Of a stretch of DNA of 64,000 nucleotides, positions 55,615 to 62,272 are shown piece after piece. Where the stretch lies: NCBI RefSeq assembly GCF_022606465.1, contig NZ_JALBUF010000003.1:186001-250000 (forward strand). The letters are read 5' to 3'. This DNA comes from Sulfoacidibacillus ferrooxidans. Its GTDB lineage: Bacteria > Bacillota > Bacilli > Alicyclobacillales > SLC66. The stretch's first letter is position 1. Each line of letters opens with the position of its first letter. The notes beneath the pieces are model-generated. The model saw only the letters and a list, made by a program, of their open reading frames with translations. It was not told the origin of the DNA and did no database searches. Made by a program: the position numbers and the translations under genes.

Positions 55615-55738
55615 TTTCGCTTATGAAAAGCGTTTCTGCGATCTCCTTTGTCGTCTTATCCTGTACTAGGAGTTCAAACACTTCTCTCTCACGAATTGTC
55701 AGGAGTGACTTTGCACGCACATCCCTTACGGCGGACAC
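55568..55738 (-). CDS. gerE: gerE, 5' part of split gene
   Basis: GTG 55738 follows AAGGAGGG. The frame gives a LuxR-type HTH with LLTIREREVFELLVQDKTT, KEIAETLFISEKTVRNHISN, then V and, after the core, a foreign tail IWSLV and TGA (55568). Residues 1–51 match GerE closely, and the remaining 24 are at 45004–45087. As it stands, the product lacks the C-terminal helix and should not dimerise normally. GerE is the last regulator of mother-cell gene expression, acting with SigK on coat genes. In B. subtilis gerE lies between ysmB–racE and the sdh genes; the two parts here lie between the same neighbours. Confidence 0.93.
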   Translation of the reverse strand: MSAVRDVRAKSLLTIREREVFELLVQDKTTKEIAETLFISEKTVRNHISNVIWSLV

Positions 55739-55797
55739 TTTATCCTATCCCTCCTTGCTCCAGTTCGCATTCACAAGGTTCAGGGATACAGTTATCG

Positions 55798-55826
55798 TAT
55801 TGTATGAGTCAATAAAAAAGGGTGTG
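55798..55826 (-). promoter_or_regulatory. SigK-type promoter of gerE
   Basis: Minus-strand CACA (55823–55826), 16-nt spacer, CATACAATA (55798–55806) fit the SigK consensus mACm–16–CATAnnnTA exactly. It lies 60 nt before the GTG. B. subtilis gerE is also SigK-dependent. Confidence 0.75.
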
Positions 55827-55928
55827 CAACAAGAATTTGATATTGGGCTATGACCATCACACCTTATATCAATAGAAAATGCAGGAAAGAATAAAAAAGT
55901 TCTAGACAATCGTTCCCATTTTAGTGGA

Positions 55929-55962
55929 TAAATAAAAACCTTAAGCATGACATGCTTAAGGT
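55929..55962 (-). terminator. Intrinsic terminator after sdhB
   Basis: Minus-strand ACCTTAAGCATG and CATGCTTAAGGT form a 12-bp perfect stem followed by TTTTATTT. It ends the sdhCAB transcript before gerE. Confidence 0.88.
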
Positions 55963-56002
55963 CAACGATAAAGCCAGATGTATCGAACATATCTAAATCT
56001 AT

Positions 56003-56779
56003 TTATCTCCCTAACCAGCTTGAAAATGCATACCCATCAATAGAACGGTTCATCGCAGCAATCGATGTGGTTAAAGGAATGCCTTTTGGACATACCTGCA
56101 CACAGTTCTGCGAATTGCCACATTCATGAATACCACCTTCATCCATTAGTGCCTCAAAACGATCTTGTTTGTGCATGGCTCCTGTTGGATGAGTATTGAA
56201 TAAGCGCGCTTGTGAAATTGCAAATGGACCAATAAAAGAAGTCTTTTCGTTCACATTCGGGCAAGCCTCAACACAAGCACCACATGTAAAACACTTTGCT
56301 AGTTCGTACGCCCATTCTCTATCTACTTCTGGCATGCGCGGACCAGGACCCAAATCATACGTACCATCAATTGGAATCCAGGCTTTAATTCGTTTTAATG
56401 CGTCAAACATGCGTGAACGATTCACCACAAGATCACGCACTACAGGGAATGTCCGAATAGGCTTGATATGAATAGGTTGCGTAAGTTGATCGAGCAATGC
56501 CGAACATGCCTGCCGTGGCTTCCCATTAATAACCATAGTGCAAGCTCCACATACTTCTTCTAAACAATTGGACTCCCAAGTGACCGGGCGTACACTCTCA
56601 CCACGAGCATTCACGGGATTACGTTGAATTTCCATCAACGCCGCGATGACATTCATTCCCGGTCGCCAAGGGATATCAAATGTTTCCGTGTATGAAGGAC
56701 TATTGGGATCATCCTGCCGTTCAATGAGTAAGCGAATATTTTTTTTCTTTGATTGTACGTCTTGTTCAATCGCACTCAT
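56003..56779 (-). CDS. sdhB: Succinate dehydrogenase iron–sulfur subunit
   Basis: A 258-residue subunit with the [2Fe-2S] ligands in CLEEVCGACTMVINGKPRQAC, and the [4Fe-4S]/[3Fe-4S] ligands in CFTCGACVEACPN and CVQVCPKGIPL. It passes electrons from the flavoprotein to quinone. The ATG overlaps the sdhA stop (TAATG), so translation is probably coupled. Confidence 0.96.
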   Translation of the reverse strand: MSAIEQDVQSKKKNIRLLIERQDDPNSPSYTETFDIPWRPGMNVIAALMEIQRNPVNARGESVRPVTWESNCLEEVCGACTMVINGKPRQACSALLDQLTQPIHIKPIRTFPVVRDLVVNRSRMFDALKRIKAWIPIDGTYDLGPGPRMPEVDREWAYELAKCFTCGACVEACPNVNEKTSFIGPFAISQARLFNTHPTGAMHKQDRFEALMDEGGIHECGNSQNCVQVCPKGIPLTTSIAAMNRSIDGYAFSSWLGR

Positions 56780-58536
56780 TAGACCGTCGCCTCCTTGCTC
56801 ACATCATACCTGCGTTCCCGCGGACGAATTAAAGAGACATCGACTTCTTCATAAGTGATTTTAGGACCATCAGGCGTCCAATTGGCGAGTGTTGTTTTAA
56901 GAAACCGCTCGTCGTCGCGTGTCGGGAAATCCGGCTTATAGTGAGCCCCGCGGCTCTCATCGCGCAACAATGCACCAATCGTAATAACACGCGCAAGTTC
57001 GAGCATATTCCATAACTGACGCGTATAAGGCGCCATTTGGTTTTGCCATTTAGACTTGTCTGCCATCCCAATCCGTTTGTATCGCTCCATAAGTTCTTGA
57101 ATCTTATCATCCGTCTTTTTCAAGCGATCATTGTAACGAACAACCGTAACATTGTCAGTCATCCATTGACCAAGTTCTCGACCAATCACATACGGATTTT
57201 CTGTGCCATCCATTTTTAGAAGGGACTCATACTTATCTTGCTCTTCTTGACGATATCGTTCAAATGTAGTATTTGACATAGCATCAACAGACTTACTCAA
57301 TCCATGAATATAACGAACAGCAGATGGTCCAGCCACCATGCCACCGTAGATCGATGACAATAATGAGTTTGCCCCAAGACGGTTCGCTCCATGATATTGA
57401 TATTCAGCCTCGCCACATGCAAACAAACCTTTTACCTTCGTCATCTGTTCAAAATCTACCCAAAGTCCGCCCATCGAATAATGTACTGCTGGAAAAATAC
57501 GCATAGGTACTTTCCTCGGATCATCTCCGACAAACTTTTCGTAAATTTCTAGGATGCCACCAAGTTTCACATTAAGTGTAGCTGCCGGAATGTGGGATAA
57601 ATCTAAATACACCATATTCTCGCCATTGACACCAAGTTTTTCATCAATACAAACATGAAAAATTTCTCTTGTGGCTATATCACGAGGTACAAGATTACCG
57701 TACTCAGGATATTTTTCCTCCAAGAAATACCACGGCTTACCATCCTTATACGTCCAAATGCGTCCACCTTCACCACGTGCGGATTCAGACATCAACCGCA
57801 ACTTATCATCACCAGGAATGGCTGTAGGATGAATTTGAATAAATTCCCCGTTTGCATATGTCAACCCTTGCTGATAAACAGAAGAACCTGCAGTACCAGT
57901 ATTGATAATAGAGTTCGTGCTTTTGCCAAATATAATTCCATTTCCACCAGTGGCAAGAATGACTGCGTCAGCCGCAAACGACTTGATTTCCATTGTCCGT
58001 AAATCTTGAGCAATAATCCCGCGACATACTTGATCTTCATCGATTACAGCTTTTGTAAACTCCCAGCCCTCATATTTTTGAACAAGTCCACCCGCTTCAA
58101 ATCGGCGTACTTGTTCATCGAGTGCGTATAACATTTGCTGACCTGTCGTCGCTCCTGCAAAAGCCGTTCGGTGATGTTTTGTGCCTCCAAAACGGCGAAA
58201 ATCAAGTAATCCTTCAGGTGTACGATTGAACATGACACCCATGCGATCTAGTAAGTGAATCACACCTGGAGCTGCTTCACACATATTTAAGACAGGTGTC
58301 TGATTGGCCAGAAAGTCCCCGCCATAAATTGTGTCATCAAAGTGTACCCAAGGAGAATCGCCTTCTCCCTTTGTATTTACAGCACCATTAATTCCACCTT
58401 GCGCGCACACTGAATGTGAACGTTTGACAGGTACCAATGAAAACAAGTCCACTGGAATCCCTGATTCTGCAATCTTGATTGTGGCCATAAGACCCGCAAG
58501 TCCGCCACCCACAACGATAATTCGTTGCGAAGCCAT
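56779..58536 (-). CDS. sdhA: Succinate dehydrogenase flavoprotein subunit
   Basis: A 585-residue FAD protein: dinucleotide site IIVVGGGLAGLMATIKIAE, the covalent FAD His in RSHSVCAQGGINGAVN, HRTAFAGATTGQQML, and the active-site Arg region SARGEGGRIW. It oxidises succinate at the inner face of the membrane. It belongs to the B. subtilis type of complex with SdhC b558. Confidence 0.96.
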   Translation of the reverse strand: MASQRIIVVGGGLAGLMATIKIAESGIPVDLFSLVPVKRSHSVCAQGGINGAVNTKGEGDSPWVHFDDTIYGGDFLANQTPVLNMCEAAPGVIHLLDRMGVMFNRTPEGLLDFRRFGGTKHHRTAFAGATTGQQMLYALDEQVRRFEAGGLVQKYEGWEFTKAVIDEDQVCRGIIAQDLRTMEIKSFAADAVILATGGNGIIFGKSTNSIINTGTAGSSVYQQGLTYANGEFIQIHPTAIPGDDKLRLMSESARGEGGRIWTYKDGKPWYFLEEKYPEYGNLVPRDIATREIFHVCIDEKLGVNGENMVYLDLSHIPAATLNVKLGGILEIYEKFVGDDPRKVPMRIFPAVHYSMGGLWVDFEQMTKVKGLFACGEAEYQYHGANRLGANSLLSSIYGGMVAGPSAVRYIHGLSKSVDAMSNTTFERYRQEEQDKYESLLKMDGTENPYVIGRELGQWMTDNVTVVRYNDRLKKTDDKIQELMERYKRIGMADKSKWQNQMAPYTRQLWNMLELARVITIGALLRDESRGAHYKPDFPTRDDERFLKTTLANWTPDGPKITYEEVDVSLIRPRERRYDVSKEATV

Positions 58537-58578
58537 GTTACATTCCCCCTAAACAGGTTGAGCCATTCCACAGCGCCC

Positions 58579-59199
58579 TTACGCAGTTTGCACAAAAGCG
58601 ATCAACGAATCAATCCCAACAAACGCCATTAAAACAAAAAATACCATCAACACAACTGCAGAGATACGCTGTGCACGCGGCCCCACTGTGATACCCCAAT
58701 GAACCATAAAAGACCACAATCCATTTGAAAAATGAAATGTAGAAGCAACGACGCCGATAACCATAATCCAAAAATTAATTGGATCAGATACAAGGGTATG
58801 TACAAAATTAAAATTCGGTTCATGCCCACTAAACCTTGTCGTCCATAAGTGATAGACAATAAAAATAAATGTTATAACCCCAGTGATACGTTGTAGCGCA
58901 AACATCCGGTTTCTAAGCCACGAATATTGTTGTGCATTATATCCCGATGTAAATGCTACATAAAGTCCGTATACCCCATGATAAATCAGCGGAAGAAAGA
59001 TAAATACAAATTCGACCACATGTAAATATGGAATATGTTGAATCGTGTTAACCGCATTATTAAAAGCGGCTGGTCCCTCCGTCGCTGTTGCATTGGTGAA
59101 AAAATGCTCAATCAAAAACAAACCAACTGGCACTACTCCAGCGAGTGTATGAAGTCGGCGAAATAAAAAGTCACGATGATTGGCAGTTACAGTAGACAC
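58579..59199 (-). CDS. sdhC: Succinate dehydrogenase cytochrome b558 subunit
   Basis: A 206-residue, five-helix dihaem anchor (SdhC of the Bacillus type). His residues for the two haems lie in LRRLHTLAGVVPVGLFLIEHFF-like context at the N-terminus (FRRLHTL and LIEHFF), LIYHGVYGLY, YHLWTTRF and TFHFSNGLW. GTG 59199 follows GGGGG. It heads the operon sdhCAB behind a SigA-type promoter. Confidence 0.94.
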   Translation of the reverse strand: MSTVTANHRDFLFRRLHTLAGVVPVGLFLIEHFFTNATATEGPAAFNNAVNTIQHIPYLHVVEFVFIFLPLIYHGVYGLYVAFTSGYNAQQYSWLRNRMFALQRITGVITFIFIVYHLWTTRFSGHEPNFNFVHTLVSDPINFWIMVIGVVASTFHFSNGLWSFMVHWGITVGPRAQRISAVVLMVFFVLMAFVGIDSLIAFVQTA

Positions 59200-59250
59200 C
59201 GACTAGCCCCCTTCCTAACCATTGCATTAATGCCTATGCATGCATTCTAA

Positions 59251-59280
59251 ATTGTAGCGATATTGGAATGACAATGTCAA
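59251..59280 (-). promoter_or_regulatory. Promoter of sdhCAB
   Basis: Minus-strand TTGACA (59275–59280), 18-nt spacer, TACAAT (59251–59256), 52 nt before the sdhC GTG. Confidence 0.8.
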
Positions 59281-59326
59281 GGACAACACCCCTACCTGCA
59301 ACTATTTTTAACTCTGGCTACGTTCT

Positions 59327-60628
59327 TTACAAAACCATCGCTTGAGCGGGTAAAATGCTTAGTTTATCCCCTTCGTACGGGAATACAACACATTTAATGG
59401 CCTTCAGCTTTCTTACAAAAAGTAAAATGCGCTCTTCATCCTCAGTAGCTATAAGAAATCCATGAGACAATTGATGTTTAGAATGTCCTATTTGTATAAC
59501 CTTTTCTGATTCACGAAAGGACACACGCATCTCTTCATTGATCCGATCATTGGATATAGGATTTGCCAAATCAATTCGAACATAGTACTCTTTACGCTTC
59601 AAAAACTCTACCTGCTCGTCTTGTCCAACCGCTTTATGTTGTTCTAATGGTTGTACGCTTGTCCGTGGGGAGCGCAAAACTTCTACAATATCTTCAATAA
59701 TCGCGCTCGCAGTTGGCATTTCTCCTGCACCACGCCCTATAAACGTGAGATCTCCCACAACATCCGCGCTAACCGTGACTGCATTAAAAACATCTCGAAC
59801 TGTAGCTAGAGGATCTAACCGATCAATCAGTCTAGGAGAAACATCTAAATGAACACAACCGTCTACATAAGAGGCTTGTGCAATCAGTTTCACAACACAA
59901 TCTACTTGACTAGCAAAATCGATGTCATCCGGTGTAATGTCGACGATTCCCTTACGCTTTATATCGTTTAGCGTACTTTGAACGGGAAAAACCATATTAG
60001 AAAGTATTAACAACTTATAGGCTGCATCATATCCTTCTACGTCACTTTGTGGATCTGCTTCCGCATAACCTAATCTTTGTGCATCCATCAATGCATCAGC
60101 GAATGTTACTTGTTTGACTTGCATTTGAGTTAACATATAGTTGGATGTACCATTGAGAATTCCTCGAATAGAGGATACTCGATTGGCTGTGAGATACGCC
60201 TGTAATGTTCGAACAATAGGAATCCCACCGCCTACACTAGCCTCAAATAACAACCGCACTCCCATGTGAGCAGCTAGAGCCATCAGCTCAGGACCGTGCT
60301 TCGCAAGGAGTTCCTTATTTGCAGTAACGACATGCTTACGTGCGAGCAGTGCTGCACAAATATACGTGCGTGCAGGCTCAACCCCACCCATCACTTCTAC
60401 CACAATCGATATATCAGGATCCACTAAAATAGTTTGCGCGTCCATCGTCAAAAACTCAGCTGGAACGCTCACCGAACGTTCTTTTACAAAAGATTGCACT
60501 AATGCGTGCTTAACTTGCACTCGAAAACCAGTTCTACTCGCAATATGCTCTTCATTAGTGATCAGCGACTTCACCACGCCTGCACCTACTGTGCCTAAAC
60601 CAAATAAGCCTACATGTATCGTCTTCAT
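59327..60628 (-). CDS. hom: Homoserine dehydrogenase
   Basis: About 433 residues: NAD(P)-binding VGLFGLGTVGAGVVKSL, the conserved GTSNYMLTQM, DAQRLGYAEADPQSDVEGYDAAYKLLIL catalytic segment, and a C-terminal ACT domain (about 350–430). It makes homoserine from aspartate semialdehyde. ATG 60628 lies 15 nt after AGGAGG; the ATG at 60643 touches that RBS, so the start is not settled. It follows metX by 20 nt under the same SAM riboswitch. Confidence 0.95.
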   Translation of the reverse strand: MKTIHVGLFGLGTVGAGVVKSLITNEEHIASRTGFRVQVKHALVQSFVKERSVSVPAEFLTMDAQTILVDPDISIVVEVMGGVEPARTYICAALLARKHVVTANKELLAKHGPELMALAAHMGVRLLFEASVGGGIPIVRTLQAYLTANRVSSIRGILNGTSNYMLTQMQVKQVTFADALMDAQRLGYAEADPQSDVEGYDAAYKLLILSNMVFPVQSTLNDIKRKGIVDITPDDIDFASQVDCVVKLIAQASYVDGCVHLDVSPRLIDRLDPLATVRDVFNAVTVSADVVGDLTFIGRGAGEMPTASAIIEDIVEVLRSPRTSVQPLEQHKAVGQDEQVEFLKRKEYYVRIDLANPISNDRINEEMRVSFRESEKVIQIGHSKHQLSHGFLIATEDEERILLFVRKLKAIKCVVFPYEGDKLSILPAQAMVL

Positions 60629-60647
60629 ATTTTCTCTTTTCATCCTC

Positions 60648-61763
60648 CTACAATGCCTGTTCACCCAAATACAATTGATTGATAAAAGGAGAAATGAGTG
60701 CTTCTAGTTGTTCGAATTCCAATAAAAATGCATCGTGTCCATAATCGCTGTCGATCTCTGCAAATGAGGCAATCACACCATTGGCTTGCGCCTTTGCTAC
60801 TGTTTCTCTGATTTTTTCGGGTGGATAAAGAAGATCATCGCGAATGCCAATCCAAAGCAACTCCGCTCGAATTTTTTTAAAGGCTTCGCTTATTCCACCA
60901 CGTTCAGTGCCAATATCGTGTAAGTCCATTGCACGCAGTAATGTTAAATAGGATTGGGGATCAAACCGCGCCAAAAATTTATCGCCTTGATATCGCAAAT
61001 ATCTTCCTACTTCAGGATCAAATAGATGTTGATCTGAGAATGAGCGGCCAAATCGTTCGTCAAATAATTTGGCTGTTCTGTATGTGATCATGCCAACCAT
61101 GCGAGCAATCCTCATACCATTTTCAGGAAACTTCCCAAGATTAGCATAGTTGCCATCCGCATACTCAGGATCACTGGTAATGGCCTGCCGCATCACTTCG
61201 TTATATGCGAGTCCCATAGCAGAAAACTCTGCATTTGCTGCAATAATCACAGCGTGTTCAACAATGTCCGGATACATAATTGACCACTCTAGTGCTTGCA
61301 TGCCACCCATTGATCCACCTATCACCGCATGCAATTGTTTTACGCCTAACTGTTGTAATACGCGATATTGCACGTGTACCATATCGCGTATTGTGATTAC
61401 TGGGTACGTTTGGCCGTATACTTGATCACTGTATGGCTTGATGCTTGCAGGTCCTGTCGTGCCTGAGCACCCCCCAAGTACATTCATACAAATAACGTAA
61501 TAACGAGTTGTATCTATCGTTCGATGGGGTCCCACAAGTGGTTCCCACCACCCAGTTCCATTGGCATCGTCACTAGCGTGCGCGTCACCTGTTAGTGCAT
61601 GGCATAGTAAAATCGCATTAGTTCCCTGTGCATTCAGTGTACCGTAAGTCTCATACGCAACATTGATTTGTACCATTAATTCTCCAAACTCCGTCTGGTA
61701 ATCATGCAGCTGAGCCACTGAAAACTTGAAAGGAGGTTGATTCTTTATATCAATAAATCCCAT
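60648..61763 (-). CDS. metX: Homoserine O-acetyltransferase
   Basis: A 371-residue alpha/beta-hydrolase-fold enzyme with the nucleophile Ser in IGGSMGGMQALEW, the oxyanion region CHALTGDAHASDD, and catalytic Asp and His in the C-terminal part (SDYGHDAFLLEFEQL). It acetylates homoserine at the entry to methionine synthesis. ATG 61763 follows GAGGGGGTG at 7 nt, and that RBS lies in the 3' arm of the riboswitch terminator. Confidence 0.95.
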   Translation of the reverse strand: MGFIDIKNQPPFKFSVAQLHDYQTEFGELMVQINVAYETYGTLNAQGTNAILLCHALTGDAHASDDANGTGWWEPLVGPHRTIDTTRYYVICMNVLGGCSGTTGPASIKPYSDQVYGQTYPVITIRDMVHVQYRVLQQLGVKQLHAVIGGSMGGMQALEWSIMYPDIVEHAVIIAANAEFSAMGLAYNEVMRQAITSDPEYADGNYANLGKFPENGMRIARMVGMITYRTAKLFDERFGRSFSDQHLFDPEVGRYLRYQGDKFLARFDPQSYLTLLRAMDLHDIGTERGGISEAFKKIRAELLWIGIRDDLLYPPEKIRETVAKAQANGVIASFAEIDSDYGHDAFLLEFEQLEALISPFINQLYLGEQAL

Positions 61764-61765
61764 AT

Positions 61766-61932
61766 CAAAACACCCCCTCTTAGTAAAAGAGGGGGTGCCA
61801 ATCGCTCACGTCTCCCTCTTATCTGCCAGAACACAACGTTCTGCTGGAATTGGCACCTTTCCTTTGCATATGCAAAGGACGGTTGCCGGGCTTCGTCGGG
61901 CCAGTCCCTCCGCCACTCTCGATAAGAGTATT
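61766..61932 (-). promoter_or_regulatory. SAM-I riboswitch (S-box) controlling metX–hom
   Basis: Minus-strand order: CTCTTATCGAGAGTGGCGG then AGGGACTGGCCCGACGAAGC and CCGGCAACC, the S-box core; GGTGCCAATTCCAGCAG; and the closing GATAAGAG (P1). The terminator is CACCCCCTCTT with AAGAGGGGGTG, followed by TTTTGAT (61766–61797). The metX RBS is inside the terminator arm, so SAM binding should stop both transcription and translation. Confidence 0.96.
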
Positions 61933-61958
61933 TAATTTTAAATTTATTATTGAATCAC

Positions 61959-61986
61959 TTTATCACACTGTGACTTTTTAAGTCAA
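61959..61986 (-). promoter_or_regulatory. Promoter of the SAM riboswitch transcript
   Basis: Minus-strand TTGACT (61981–61986), 16-nt spacer, GATAAA (61959–61964), with transcription expected to start just before P1. Confidence 0.65.
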
Positions 61987-62011
61987 TGGTTTTAAAACAA
62001 CTTATTCGTTA

Positions 62012-62227
62012 CTATGAAACAGGAATGCTGGCGCTCCATGACAATCCACTGACATCATCAACAGTTACAATAGCATTGGCATCTTTTGCAAGAGCCAAAC
62101 GCGCCATACGATCAAGCGGCAATGTAACATCTGCTTTTGCTGCAAGCGGTACGACCAATCCCCATGGACCTAACGTAACCTTTTGAAAAGCATAGGTATT
62201 ACTAATGGAATCTCGCGAAATGAGAAA
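62012..62227 (-). pseudogene. Open frame of 71 codons without a start; possible gene remnant
   Basis: The minus-strand frame ending in TAG at 62012 encodes KVTLGPWGLVVPLAAKADVT… LDRMARLALAKDANAIVTV then DDVSGLSWSASIPVS. It has protein-like composition and codon use, but there is no ATG, GTG or TTG near its beginning and no RBS. A frameshift or a truncated gene is likely. I do not recognise the family. It lies between uvrC and the metX promoter. Confidence 0.35.
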
Positions 62228-62243
62228 TTAATTTATAAATATT

Positions 62244-62272
62244 TTAAAAGCATTTACGATGATTGTAAATGC
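62244..62272 (-). terminator. Intrinsic terminator containing the uvrC stop codon
   Basis: Minus-strand GCATTTAC and GTAAATGC pair over 8 bp with a 7-nt loop and run into TTTTAAAATATTT. The TAA of uvrC is in the 3' arm. Confidence 0.75.

Noticed and set aside
55539-55853. 104-aa plus-strand frame at the right end of the element
   Set aside because: It is the antisense of the gerE 5' part, which is strongly supported on the minus strand.
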